Source: Paenibacillus senegalensis JC66
GTDB lineage: Bacteria > Bacillota > Bacilli > Paenibacillales > NBRC-103111
DNA length: 64,000 nt
Direction of reading: 5' to 3'
Assembly: GCF_000285515.1 (NCBI RefSeq)
Contig: NZ_HE610959.1
Coordinates: 704,456 to 768,455 of the forward strand
In this document: positions 52,040-60,434 of the stretch, piece by piece
How positions within the stretch are numbered: position 1 is the stretch's first letter
Layout of the letters: every line of letters starts with the position of its first letter
Notes under the pieces: model-generated
What the model was told of the DNA's origin: nothing
Seen by the model: the letters and a program-made list of their open reading frames with translations, nothing else
Databases searched by the model: none
Made by a program: the position numbers and the translations under genes

Positions 52040-52915
52040 TTATGACTTATTAAAAACTTGGCTGGCTACAGCAAGAAAAGCTTTTACGGCAGGAGAGGAA
52101 GCGGCAATCGAAGGGCAAGCCAGGGCGACAGTCCGCCAATGCTCCACATCCAAACGCCTGATTTGAAGGTTGGGTTGTGTCTTCAAAAACAGAGCAGGAC
52201 CAATGGTAATACCAAGCCCTTCTTGTACCATATTGGCGATGGTATTGCAGTCCTTCACTTCGAAACGGATACAAGGCGCCACCTTCGCTTGCTGAAATAT
52301 CTCTTGAACATGGGACTGGTACATTCCCGTCGGCATAATAAACGGTTCATCCTGCAAAGACCGAACCGGGACGACATCATCCTGGTTAAATTTATGTCCC
52401 TTGGAAAAAGCAACAACCATCTCGTCTTTCGCCAGCGGAATCCATTCGACGGCTGATTTCGCGTCTGGCTGTACGACGAACCCGATATCGATCACACCAG
52501 TAGATAACCATTCTATTATCTCTTCATACGTTCCCTCAAAAAAGCGAAACTCGATTTTAGGATGCTGCTTCTGAAAATTAGCCAGGATTTTGGGCAGCAA
52601 GCAGGCCGAAGCACTGGCAAACGTACCGATGCGGATCGTTCCAACCTCTAATTTCGCGGCTCGTGCGATCTCCTGCTGGATAATTTCCATTCGGTTTAGT
52701 ATTTCCCTTATGTGAACAATCGTTCTTTGTCCTACCTCCGTAAGCAGTAGTCCATTCTTCCTATCCCGAATCAGCAACGTTGTAGACCATTCGGACTCCA
52801 AGTTAGCGATCGCATGGCTGACAGCTGATTGCGTCATATTCAATTGATCCGCGGCTTTTGTGAAACTCCCCAATTCAACCACTTTGGAAAACACTTCGAA
52901 ACGGGCAATAGTCAT
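52040..52915 (-). CDS. LysR-family transcriptional regulator
   Basis: 291 residues: HTH F-T-K-A-A-D-Q-L-N-M-T-Q-S-A-V-S-H-A-I-A-N-L-E, linker helix, and LysR substrate-binding domain with I-R-I-G-T-F-A-S-A-S and M-V-Q-E-G-L-G-I-T-I-G-P near the end. Divergent from an MFS transporter 97 bases away, the standard layout for a LysR regulator and its target; the AT-rich gap holds T-N11-A-like sequence but no strong palindrome. Confidence 0.93.
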   Translation of the reverse strand: MTIARFEVFSKVVELGSFTKAADQLNMTQSAVSHAIANLESEWSTTLLIRDRKNGLLLTEVGQRTIVHIREILNRMEIIQQEIARAAKLEVGTIRIGTFASASACLLPKILANFQKQHPKIEFRFFEGTYEEIIEWLSTGVIDIGFVVQPDAKSAVEWIPLAKDEMVVAFSKGHKFNQDDVVPVRSLQDEPFIMPTGMYQSHVQEIFQQAKVAPCIRFEVKDCNTIANMVQEGLGITIGPALFLKTQPNLQIRRLDVEHWRTVALACPSIAASSPAVKAFLAVASQVFNKS

Positions 52916-53012
52916 GACCTTTTACTCATCTCCTATATGAATAACATTAATTTTACTAATCTTAACACACTGTTTAAAATAAGGGCAAGATCATGAGAAG
53001 GGAAGAGAGATA

Positions 53013-54179
53013 ATGAATCGATTCGCAATTTTTTTACTTGCATTAGGCGCGTTTGTAACGGGTACGGCCGAATTTGTCGTTTCCGGCATTTTAGAATTGA
53101 TCGCGGAGGATCTGGATGTATCGATCGCCGCTGCCGGTCAATTAGTTACGTTTTTTTCGCTTTCTTATGCTTTCGGGGCTCTTTTTCTAGTCATGCTGAC
53201 AGCCAAGTTTGAACGTAAACGAGTGTTACTATTCGCCATGCTTACATTTATAGCGGGCAACCTGATCGCATTCTTTAGCAGTTATTTCGGCCTCCTGATG
53301 TTTTCACGTATTGTCTTAGCGATGAGCGGCGGGCTGTATATCGTCATTGCCACACATTATGCAGCCAGGCTTGCACAACCGGACAAACGTGGTAACGCAA
53401 TCGCCATCGTGATGACGGGCTTTTCGGTATCTTTGGTGCTCGGAGTGCCGTTTGGAACGCTGATGGCTGCCTATCTGGACTGGCGATACATTTATTTAAC
53501 GATTGCGGTCATAACGCTAGTCATCCTCCTTTTGCTTTATCGATTCATTCCAAAGCTGGATGGAACTGAACCTACGCCATGGAGACAGCAATTGCATTTG
53601 CTGCGAAGCAAACCTTTGATTACGGGTTTGTTGATCACTGTGTTCTGGATTCTCGGTTACACGATGATATTCGCCTATATTGGTCCATTTCTGACCCGTT
53701 TGGCTGGCTTTTCTATCGAAGGGATCAGTACGGCGTTGTTCGTTCTAGGTGTGTTTGCCTTTATCGGGGCGCGGTTCGGCGGGTATGCCGTGGATAAATG
53801 GGGGCCCGTTCGCACGATTTCTATAAGCCTGCTGTTACATGCGGCTGCCTTGATTGCACTTTCGGTGATGCAGGGGTCATCGCTCGGTGTCTTCGTGATC
53901 TTGATGATCTGGGGAGCAGCGGCATGGACGACCACGCCTGCCAACCAGTTTTATTTGATCTCATTAAGGCCTCAAGCCTCGGAAACCGTCTTAAGCTTTA
54001 ATACGGCATTGATGAATATCGGGATGACAGCAGGTGCCGCTCTGGGAGGTGTAGTGATTGACAACATATCCGTGCTGCATCTGGGTTGGCTGAGCGGAAT
54101 GGTTGTCCTCATTGCGTTAGCTATAGCTATATATTCCTTTAATTCGCGTGAGAAAGGCCAGTTTCGGTATAAAAATTGA
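53013..54179 (+). CDS. MFS transporter (DHA1 family, AraJ/YdhP-like)
   Basis: 388 residues with 12 predicted membrane helices. The opening G-A-F-V-T-G-T-A-E-F-V-V-S-G-I-L matches the 'G.F..GtdEFv..Gllp' motif of AraJ/NepI/YdhP-like exporters (here with Ala for Thr-Asp variation), and R-I-V-L-A-M-S-G-G and A-Y-L-D-W-R match later family blocks. A short-chain drug, purine or sugar exporter. Regulated most likely by the divergent LysR protein. Confidence 0.92.
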   Translation: MNRFAIFLLALGAFVTGTAEFVVSGILELIAEDLDVSIAAAGQLVTFFSLSYAFGALFLVMLTAKFERKRVLLFAMLTFIAGNLIAFFSSYFGLLMFSRIVLAMSGGLYIVIATHYAARLAQPDKRGNAIAIVMTGFSVSLVLGVPFGTLMAAYLDWRYIYLTIAVITLVILLLLYRFIPKLDGTEPTPWRQQLHLLRSKPLITGLLITVFWILGYTMIFAYIGPFLTRLAGFSIEGISTALFVLGVFAFIGARFGGYAVDKWGPVRTISISLLLHAAALIALSVMQGSSLGVFVILMIWGAAAWTTTPANQFYLISLRPQASETVLSFNTALMNIGMTAGAALGGVVIDNISVLHLGWLSGMVVLIALAIAIYSFNSREKGQFRYKN

Positions 54180-54264
54180 CCGTTACAAATTCACCTTTGA
54201 GCGCTAAAAAAATATATAAAGAATGTACCGGTCCTACTTTTAAGGGTCAGTTCTGGCGGATACG

Positions 54265-54597
54265 TTACGCAGCAGAAAACGCTGAAGCAGCCACTAGTAA
54301 AGCAAGCACGGCACTAGTGGCAGCAATCGTATTCAAGCCCACTGTGAATGCCTCGCGCGCCAATCCATAGATATCCACCATCCACAGCATTTGCGTGCTG
54401 CTCGGAGCAAGATCTGCCGCCAAATGCGGAAGCGCAAGATAGAGTACGCTAATATCCATAGACATGAGCAAGGTTGGCAGCGCAAGTACGCCTAATCCGA
54501 GCCACTCCCTGGCCCCGGCTTTAGCCGGAGCTTCTATTGCCGCTTCCTCCCCCATCCTTTTCTGTTCATTTGCCGTTCTGTTTTCAATTTTGTCCAT
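54265..54597 (-). pseudogene. 14-helix MFS (SmvA/QacA-like) gene with large internal deletion
   Basis: 110 residues from an ATG with GAGGAGAG upstream. The first 68 match the N-terminus of QacA/SmvA-like exporters (R-E-W-L-G-L-G-V-L-A-L-P-T-L, then M-D-I-S-V-L-Y-L-A-L-P-H-L and Q-M-L-W-M-V-D-I-Y-G). Directly after D-I-Y-G the sequence jumps to A-R-E-A-F-T-V-G-L-N-T-I-A-A-T-S-A-V-L, the last helix of the same family. About 380 internal codons are absent and the fusion is in frame. Not a functional transporter; a cryptic remnant. Confidence 0.8.
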
Positions 54598-54857
54598 AGC
54601 GTTCCTCTCCTCTATCATTACTTTAGCCACTTTTAACCACGAAAACTATTATCGTTTCTGTAGTTTCGCCAAAAAAAAGAAAGGTGTCCAAGTACCCTTC
54701 TTTATTTTTCCTTTTGATAACTCCTTCGTGTATCCGATGTCTAATGATGATCTCCCCTCTCTGAAAACTAAAAATACATAATGAGTTTTATCGGTTCTTT
54801 TCCATTGTAATATCTTATACACCTCTTTGTAAGGAGCAGTTAGTTAAATAAAGACCT
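54598..54857. other. Intergenic region with weak hairpin
   Basis: AAGAAAGGT and ACCCTTCTT (about 54675-54705, one mismatch) pair with A and T runs on the two sides, a possible bidirectional terminator. No gene is seen. The MerR-controlled promoter follows at 54857. Confidence 0.4.
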
Positions 54858-54887
54858 TGCATATGACGTAACGTAATATGCTTTAAT
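54857..54887 (+). promoter_or_regulatory. MerR-type promoter: 19-bp spacer over a palindromic operator
   Basis: TTGCAT (54857-54862) and TTTAAT (54882-54887) are separated by 19 bases, the extended spacing that MerR proteins correct by DNA twisting. The palindrome GCATATGACGT-A-ACGTAATATGC (54859-54881, one mismatch per arm) fills the spacer. It stands 20 bases before the MerR gene. Confidence 0.75.
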
Positions 54888-54907
54888 GGAATCAGGAGTG
54901 AGTGCCC

Positions 54908-55684
54908 ATGACTGAAAAGCTGTATACGGTAAGTGAACTGGCCAGATTATCCGGGACTACCGTACGAACCATTCAATATTACGACAGGATCAACTTGCTT
55001 GTTGCCAAAAGAAACGGAGAGAAAAACGCAAGATACTATACGAATAGCGATCTGATGAAGCTGCAGCAAATCTTATTTTTTAAGCGAATCGGCCTGCCCT
55101 TGAATGAGATCAAGCATCACATCCTGAATTCCGAGAATGCGTCGGATATTAAACAGATTTTAAAGAATCAGGCGGAGCTTCTTCTGCGACAGGAGATGGA
55201 GATCCGAATGACCCAGACGATCATTAAAGCCATTCTGGCCTCCATAGATGCAGACCCTAAGCAAAATCTGGAACCGATCATCAAACTCGTACTCGGTTTG
55301 AACAAGCAAAGTGTTCTTGACTATGCCAATGTGGAGTTCGACCAGCAAACGCAGCAATTATTTGAGAATCAATCCGAGGATGATTATCAAGAGCTCATCC
55401 GTATTTATTGGCAGTGGAAACAGCTTGTATTGGAAGCGGCCGCCTATAAACTTAACGACGTTTCGTATCAAAGCCAGGCCGGCTACCAGCTGGGCTTAAA
55501 GTGGGACGAATTCGTCAATCACACGACTGAGGATGATCCGAAGATGTTGACGGCCTACACCAAGGGGCTTGAACAAAGCGATCAATGGCCGGAAGAGGAT
55601 ATATTCCTGTATAACTTTGCGAAGGATTACATCGATGGCGCTCATCACTACTATCTCACAAAGAAAGGTGATGCAATTGATTAA
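54908..55684 (+). CDS. MerR-family transcriptional regulator
   Basis: 258 residues from the ATG at 54908 (AGGAG 9 bases before; a GTG two codons earlier is possible). N-terminal MerR HTH: Y-T-V-S-E-L-A-R-L-S-G-T-T-V-R-T-I-Q-Y-Y-D-R, with F-F-K-R-I-G-L-P-L-N-E-I-K at the wing/coiled-coil junction. A long coiled coil follows, then an all-helical ligand domain (W-K-Q-L-V-L-E-A-A, L-G-L-K-W-D-E-F-V-N-H-T) of the TipAS/BmrR-like kind. It overlaps the ATPase gene by 14 bases, so it controls this drug-type ABC operon. Confidence 0.92.
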   Translation: MTEKLYTVSELARLSGTTVRTIQYYDRINLLVAKRNGEKNARYYTNSDLMKLQQILFFKRIGLPLNEIKHHILNSENASDIKQILKNQAELLLRQEMEIRMTQTIIKAILASIDADPKQNLEPIIKLVLGLNKQSVLDYANVEFDQQTQQLFENQSEDDYQELIRIYWQWKQLVLEAAAYKLNDVSYQSQAGYQLGLKWDEFVNHTTEDDPKMLTAYTKGLEQSDQWPEEDIFLYNFAKDYIDGAHHYYLTKKGDAID

Positions 55685-56603
55685 ACTAGCTAATCTGACC
55701 AAAAAATACGGGAGCAAAACAGCGGTCGATCACTTGAATCTGGTTCTTGCACCTGGCTCCGTTATAGGCTTTCTGGGGCCGAATGGATCCGGCAAATCAA
55801 CCACGATGAAAATGATCATCTCGCTCGTCCGTCCTACATTTGGAAACGTAGTCGTTGATGGCAAAACCTATCGGGATTTTCCTGAACCGGCGAAAAGAAT
55901 CGGGACGTTAATCGATCCGTCTGCATTGGATAAAAACCTTACGGCCAAACAACATCTATCTATCCTTGCCACCGCAGCTAACATTCCTCCGAGACGGATA
56001 GATGAAATGCTCCAGATCACAGGCTTGGACCGTGTCCAAAATAAAAAAGTAAAAACCTACTCCCTTGGGATGAAACAGCGGTTAGGTGTGGCAACAGCCT
56101 TGCTCGGCGATCCTGACACGGTTATTCTGGACGAACCGTTTAACGGCATGGACGTTGACGGCATCAAATGGCTGCGGGGGCTGTTCAAGCAGCTTGCCAA
56201 AAGCGGGAAATGTGTCGTGGTGTCCAGCCACTTGATGAGCGAAATTCAAGCCGTGGCCGACCGCGTGGTCATTATCGGCCAAGGCAGGCTGCTGGCGGAT
56301 ATGACGATGGATGAAATGAACCGCAGGAGTTTGAGCTCCTATATTTACATCGAGGCTAATGACCTAGACAAGATAAAGAGAGTCCTTCTGAAAAAACAAG
56401 CGATCGTCCAACCGAGCAAATCAGGTTTGAAAGTCAGAAATTTGGACGCCAAAGAAATCGGGAAAATCGCTCTCGAAAACCAGATTATTTTACACGAATT
56501 AACAAAGGTTAACCCGTCTCTGGAAGATGTATTTACGGAGATAACCGATGGAAAAGCAGACTATGTTGCGAAGGGAGTGATCATGCATGAAAAATTTGAT
56601 TAA
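55671..56603 (+). CDS. ABC transporter ATP-binding protein (multidrug/lantibiotic type)
   Basis: 310 residues from the ATG at 55671 (AAAGGTG just before); the upstream frame lies inside merR. Walker A G-P-N-G-S-G-K-S-T-T, signature Y-S-L-G-M-K-Q-R, Walker B V-I-L-D-E-P-F-N-G-M-D and an H-loop S-S-H-L-M-S-E-I. C-terminal domain of about 90 residues as in BcrA/NatA-like exporters. It powers the next gene's permease. Confidence 0.93.
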   Translation: MQLIKLANLTKKYGSKTAVDHLNLVLAPGSVIGFLGPNGSGKSTTMKMIISLVRPTFGNVVVDGKTYRDFPEPAKRIGTLIDPSALDKNLTAKQHLSILATAANIPPRRIDEMLQITGLDRVQNKKVKTYSLGMKQRLGVATALLGDPDTVILDEPFNGMDVDGIKWLRGLFKQLAKSGKCVVVSSHLMSEIQAVADRVVIIGQGRLLADMTMDEMNRRSLSSYIYIEANDLDKIKRVLLKKQAIVQPSKSGLKVRNLDAKEIGKIALENQIILHELTKVNPSLEDVFTEITDGKADYVAKGVIMHEKFD

Positions 56604-57342
56604 AGCCGATTTCAAAAAAATGATGTACCTGCCGGCCTATCGATATATGATCCTCGCAACGCTCCTGCTAAGTATTCTGTTCGGGGTTATTTTCCTGTTC
56701 ACCATCGAGATCACCCAGGGAAAAGTGCTGACGGAGCTATCCGGCCTGGAGGTTATCGATATTACTTTGCTAGGGATGGATGTAGCCGCTATTATGCTTA
56801 TCATCTTCGCTGCTATTTTTGTTGCGAAGGATTTGGCATCAGGAGCTGTTCATACGAACCTGGCCATGACACCCATTCGCAGAAAATACTATGTGACGAA
56901 GCTTTCGTTCATAGCCATACTGTCCACGCTGATCAGCACGGCTCTGATCTTGCTGTTCTTAACAATCGATCAGTTCATCCTATCGATTAACCAGATGGAT
57001 GCCTTATCCTTTGATTTCGCCTTTTTGGCCAAAGTCATCGGATCTGTGCTCATAGTGCTGTTCTACAGCTCGCTCAGTGCGGCCGGCGCTTTTTATTTCC
57101 AGTCCCCTTCCGGAGGAATAGCCTTTGCCTTGAGTGTCATGTTCCTTCCTGCACTCATCAAGATGCTCCCGGATGACGTGTCGGAACTGGTATTGTCCGT
57201 ATTTCCAGAAAAATCGCTGCATGCATTTATCGATATTAACGCAGCTAACGGTTCTTGGACCGGCGCGATAACGGTTCTGCTAATCTGGGTCATGACGGCA
57301 TGCGCAATCGGTTTTTGGCGATTCAGGAAAATGGATTACTGA
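56587..57342 (+). CDS. ABC transporter permease (ABC-2/BcrB type)
   Basis: 251 residues, six predicted membrane helices, overlapping the ATPase gene by 17 bases with AAGGGAG 10 bases upstream. The layout (one short helix, a large outer loop with T-Q-G-K-V-L-T-E-L-S-G-L-E-V, then helices) fits permeases exporting peptides or drugs, or conferring bacitracin-like resistance. Third and last gene of the MerR operon. Confidence 0.88.
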   Translation: MKNLIKADFKKMMYLPAYRYMILATLLLSILFGVIFLFTIEITQGKVLTELSGLEVIDITLLGMDVAAIMLIIFAAIFVAKDLASGAVHTNLAMTPIRRKYYVTKLSFIAILSTLISTALILLFLTIDQFILSINQMDALSFDFAFLAKVIGSVLIVLFYSSLSAAGAFYFQSPSGGIAFALSVMFLPALIKMLPDDVSELVLSVFPEKSLHAFIDINAANGSWTGAITVLLIWVMTACAIGFWRFRKMDY

Positions 57343-57369
57343 TATCCGCTAATCGGAAAGTGTAATTTG

Positions 57370-57420
57370 CCTGCATACCATCGCCTTGATTGCATTTTAG
57401 GGTGATGCAGGAAGGGATGC
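57370..57420 (+). terminator. Possible terminator of the MerR/ABC operon
   Basis: CCTGCAT...ATCGCC pairs with GGTGATGCAGG (with G-T pair), followed after a second GATGCAG by ATTTTTTC. The stem is imperfect. Confidence 0.4.
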
Positions 57421-57501
57421 AGTAATTTTTTCATTAGGTCGTGATTGCACTGTTCCAGTCGAGCCAATTCCTCAAACGCTTCTGTTGTGTGCTTCGATTT
57501 C

Positions 57502-57523
57502 TAACGCTCGCCATCGTCCTTAC
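57502..57523 (+). repeat. Dispersed copy of the TAACGCTCGCC repeat
   Basis: TAACGCTCGCCATCGTCCTT agrees with the 29751/29801 units at 19 of 20 positions. It overlaps the 3' end of a 71-codon minus-strand frame that I do not accept as a gene. The rest of 57343-57830 shows no supportable gene. Confidence 0.75.
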
Positions 57524-57837
57524 CGTCGCAGAGATGGTCAATTCTCTTGCCCGCGAATTGCTTTATCAGCGCTTGCTGTGCATCCGGATTTTCCAAAATG
57601 TCATCGGTGTCTGCCTCTTCCGTAATGCTCATCATTTCAAGCAGGGATTCATTCACGGACATCGCAGTTTTTGCAATAGCTGCAAGCTGCCACAGCATGC
57701 GACACCTGTAGGTCATGGATCTGTCAACAACTGACTGCTAGTTAGAACAAGTATAGATTAAATGTCCAAACTCCAGTGTTAAAAAAACAGCTTATTAATT
57801 ATCAGAAGCGTTATTTAATTAAGATTTGGAAATGGAG

Positions 57838-57887
57838 TATAATGAGGAGGACGTGTCCCAAGAGAAGGGCTGGGAACGTCCTCTTGT
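57838..57887 (+). promoter_or_regulatory. -10 box and 5'-UTR hairpin of the YjbR-family gene
   Basis: TATAAT at 57838-57843 is followed by GAGGACGT-g-TCCCA and TGGGA-ACGTCCTC, which form a hairpin spanning about 57847-57886, essentially at the expected 5' end of the mRNA. It may stabilise the transcript; no T-run follows, so termination is unlikely. Confidence 0.45.
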
Positions 57888-57918
57888 TGATTAAGGGATT
57901 CTTGAAGGAGGAAGCCAT

Positions 57919-58266
57919 ATGACGGAAGACGAGTTGCTAAAACACTGTCTCTCTTATACTGGTGTGTACAAAGATTACCCCTTTGGTGAAAAGTGGACGG
58001 TCATGCGTCATGTGGGTAATAAAAAAATATTTGCCCTCATCTTTCAGCTAAACGGGCACCCCTGTGTCAACCTAAAATGCGAACCAAACCGCGCACATTT
58101 TCTACGCGGCATCTTTAAAGAGGTTAAACCAGGGTTTCATATGAATAAAGAACATTGGAATACGGTCATCTTGGATGGTGACCTTCCTGATGAAGAAATT
58201 TTCGATATGGTACAGCACAGCTTCCAACTAACAAAACCTAAGCCGAAGAAACTTAAAAAGGGCTGA
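57919..58266 (+). CDS. MmcQ/YjbR-family protein
   Basis: 115 residues with GGAGGAAG before the ATG. The double-wing fold is indicated by Y-P-F-G-E-K-W-T-V-M-R-H, then K-I-F-A-L-I-F, V-N-L-K-C-E-P, and H-M-N-K-E-H-W-N-T-V near the end, all standard for the family. These small proteins resemble DNA-binding domains, but their function is not established. Monocistronic. Confidence 0.9.
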   Translation: MTEDELLKHCLSYTGVYKDYPFGEKWTVMRHVGNKKIFALIFQLNGHPCVNLKCEPNRAHFLRGIFKEVKPGFHMNKEHWNTVILDGDLPDEEIFDMVQHSFQLTKPKPKKLKKG

Positions 58267-58401
58267 CTAACGCTGACGCAAAACGGTAACGAGGGGTCAC
58301 AAAAACGCGGCCGTCTGATTTTGAACAATAACCACACTCTAATACGGTGGATGGGTAAAATGTGCTGCTATCTTGACAGAGGTCCAAGCCGCATTTTTCC
58401 G

Positions 58402-58429
58402 GGATAACCCCCGCTTACGCGGGGAGCAC
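58402..58429. CRISPR. Solitary type I-E-like CRISPR repeat
   Basis: A 28-bp sequence reading GGATAACCCCCGC, then TTAC, then GCGGGGAGCAC. It matches the general layout of type I-E repeats (28 bases, GGAT-A-CCCCCGC stem, four-base loop, GCGGGGAGCAC). No second copy is found one repeat-plus-spacer (about 61 bp) away on either side, and no cas gene is in the window. An orphan or the last trace of an array. The rest of 58267-58682 holds no gene. Confidence 0.4.
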
Positions 58430-58682
58430 AGCACTCCTAAACGAACATCCCCAGCATTCCTTTGAGCATCTTGGCATCTTGCGGTTAACTGCAGCTAAGC
58501 GTCCGCCGTTCGATATACGCTCGGGTGGCAGCACTTCCCCATTGATCGTCTCGTATCTTTTACGTTTCCTACAGGATAATTTTACGAATTCCAGAACTCT
58601 TGTCCTTGACAAATGATGAATTGCTCTAGCCACTCGGTAAAAGTAAGAGGGTTAAAAATTGCATCTCCCATAAATGGCGGCG

Positions 58683-59417
58683 TTACGATTTGATGGCTGA
58701 TATGATTAAGAACATTGGGCGCCGCAGTTCGTCCTGCATACCAGGAATTTGCGCCAGCATTTCCTCTGAAGGAGCGGGCTCCTTCACTGCTGTAATCATA
58801 AAGCCCGCCTCGATTAAGTCGTTCATATAGGTCGATATCGTGCGATGGTATTTGATTACGTTATCCGTTAAAAATGATGTGCTGCGCAAGCCTTCTGCCT
58901 GGTAGTGATCGAGCGGCCAATGCAGACGATTTCCTTCATCGTCATAATGCCAGTCCTGCTCGCTGCGCGATGTAAAGATCGGATGCTCCACAGAGAAAAC
59001 AAAGCTTCCTGCTGGCTTTAGCAGATCATATACTTTGTTGCATATTGCAGCAAATGGTTCAACATAATGGAACACCAGCGAGCTGATAACAACATCGAAC
59101 TGGGCAAGTGAAAACTGGATATCTTCAATCGGCATAAGCTGGTATGAGATATGAGGATCATCTGTCATTTCACGGGCTTTGCGCAGCATATTTTCTGAAA
59201 TGTCTACGCCGATAACTGAGCTAGCCTGCTGCTGACGCGCATAGCGGCAGTGCCAGCCAAAGCCGCAGCCCAAGTCGAGCACCTGCTTATTGCGCAAATC
59301 AGGCAGCAGTTCTCGCAGCACATGCCATTCTCCGGCAGCCTCCAGTCCTTTAATAGACCTTGGCATTTGCTCATATTGTGAAAAAAATTCAGCTTCATCA
59401 TATTTATTTTGTTTCAT
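58683..59417 (-). CDS. Class I SAM-dependent methyltransferase
   Basis: 244 residues from the ATG at 59417 (AAAGGAG 8 bases upstream; a longer frame to 59510 lacks support). SAM-binding motif I V-L-D-L-G-C-G-F-G-W-H, acidic motif with V-I-G-V-D-I-S-E-N-M-L, motif F-D-V-V-I-S-S-L-V-F-H-Y and P-A-G-S-F-V-F-S-V-E-H-P. Typical of small-molecule methyltransferases in Bacillales. It follows the zeta-toxin-like gene on the same strand after 93 bases; no functional link is visible. Confidence 0.9.
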   Translation of the reverse strand: MKQNKYDEAEFFSQYEQMPRSIKGLEAAGEWHVLRELLPDLRNKQVLDLGCGFGWHCRYARQQQASSVIGVDISENMLRKAREMTDDPHISYQLMPIEDIQFSLAQFDVVISSLVFHYVEPFAAICNKVYDLLKPAGSFVFSVEHPIFTSRSEQDWHYDDEGNRLHWPLDHYQAEGLRSTSFLTDNVIKYHRTISTYMNDLIEAGFMITAVKEPAPSEEMLAQIPGMQDELRRPMFLIISAIKS

Positions 59418-59510
59418 GGCAAAAGCTCCTTTTGAGTAACACTTTACACTCCACATACGTCGTCCGGGGAATAGGAACATATGTCGTTCTCTGTCAATCA
59501 TAGACTTCAA

Positions 59511-60098
59511 TCACTTCGAATAACTCTTTTCAATTTGTTCTACCCAACCTGGAAATAAATCCGAACGGCGCGTAATAGAACCATGGCTTATCTGAAGCAC
59601 TATGCTTCCTTTATCGCTGCTGTTATCGATAACAAGCAGATGATCGATTAGGTGCACGTTGTTAAGCAAATTCTGAATTGAAGTGTCATGCCTCCTGACA
59701 ATGTCCTCAGTGGGAATATGATGCCCGCCATTTCTAACTCGCACTGCAACTCTTTCTATGTTTAAATGATAATCGCCCAAACCCACGTAAAACATCGTAA
59801 TCTCAAACTTATTGGCTTTAGCATCCCGCATGAGCCGAATCGCGTTGCCTCCTGCCAATGTTGTTTCAACCGAAAAGTCTCTCCGATGACGAATACAATC
59901 TCTGGCCAATTTGATGGCCTCTTTGCCTGCAGATACTTTTCGGCTTTCAGGATGCACAGAATCAATCCCTCGCGCCACAGCATCGGGATCAATGTTCACA
60001 CTGACCCCTAACCGGTCAACGATCAGGTTTCGAATCGTACTTTTACCGCTGCCATTATTACCGGCAAATATATACATGATTGGTGTTTGTTCATGCAT
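59511..60098 (-). CDS. Zeta-toxin-family P-loop kinase
   Basis: 195 residues from the ATG at 60098. Walker A A-G-N-N-G-S-G-K-S-T is at 12-21, N-I-D-P-D at about 35-39, F-S-V-E-T-T-L-A-G near 76-84 (substrate-binding block), and a basic R-V-x-x-R-V-R-N-G-G-H-H-I-P near 116-129. These are the blocks of zeta/PezT-like and related kinases, which phosphorylate UDP-N-acetylglucosamine or other small molecules. The start is inside the preceding 58-codon gene, overlapping by 8 bases (ATGCATGA), so the two are coupled, an antitoxin-toxin arrangement. Confidence 0.88.
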   Translation of the reverse strand: MHEQTPIMYIFAGNNGSGKSTIRNLIVDRLGVSVNIDPDAVARGIDSVHPESRKVSAGKEAIKLARDCIRHRRDFSVETTLAGGNAIRLMRDAKANKFEITMFYVGLGDYHLNIERVAVRVRNGGHHIPTEDIVRRHDTSIQNLLNNVHLIDHLLVIDNSSDKGSIVLQISHGSITRRSDLFPGWVEQIEKSYSK

Positions 60099-60267
60099 GA
60101 GGACTATCCGATCTGACAACAGGAACAATATCCCCGTTGTTGTATTCCTTCACAATTTGACCTTCCAAGGTTTTATATACTATGTAAGTGTCATTTGCTT
60201 TGGCATCCAGTTTAGCGCGATCTCCTGTGAGCTTAATTAACTTCTCGATGTCTTTGAATCTATCCAT
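60091..60267 (-). CDS. Small partner of the zeta-type kinase, putative antitoxin
   Basis: 58 residues from the ATG at 60267 with AAGGTGAGG just upstream. Content: D-R-F-K-D-I-E-K-L-I-K-L-T-G-D-R-A-K-L-D-A-K-A-N-D-T-Y-I-V-Y-K, then V-K-E-Y-N-N-G-D-I-V-P-V. It is a helix followed by beta strands, unlike the three-helix epsilon antitoxin. It precedes the kinase gene and its stop overlaps the kinase start. Function as antitoxin is inferred from position only. Confidence 0.7.
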   Translation of the reverse strand: MDRFKDIEKLIKLTGDRAKLDAKANDTYIVYKTLEGQIVKEYNNGDIVPVVRSDSPHA

Positions 60268-60434
60268 GGGCCTCACCTTCTTATCACTAGTATCGATATT
60301 TAACTAAATTATAACACAGCAGAACACTTTGACAGACCCACCGTTACTTGCAACTGATTCTATCACACCGTCAAAAGCCGCTTCCCTATGGACATTACCA
60401 AAAAGATGCTGCCAGTCTATATAATGAAAACAGG

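Noticed and set aside
57501..57716. 71-codon minus-strand frame ending K-D-D-G-E-R
   Set aside because: Composition is fairly protein-like, but no ribosome binding site at any Met, no family, and its end is made of the dispersed TAACGCTCGCC repeat.
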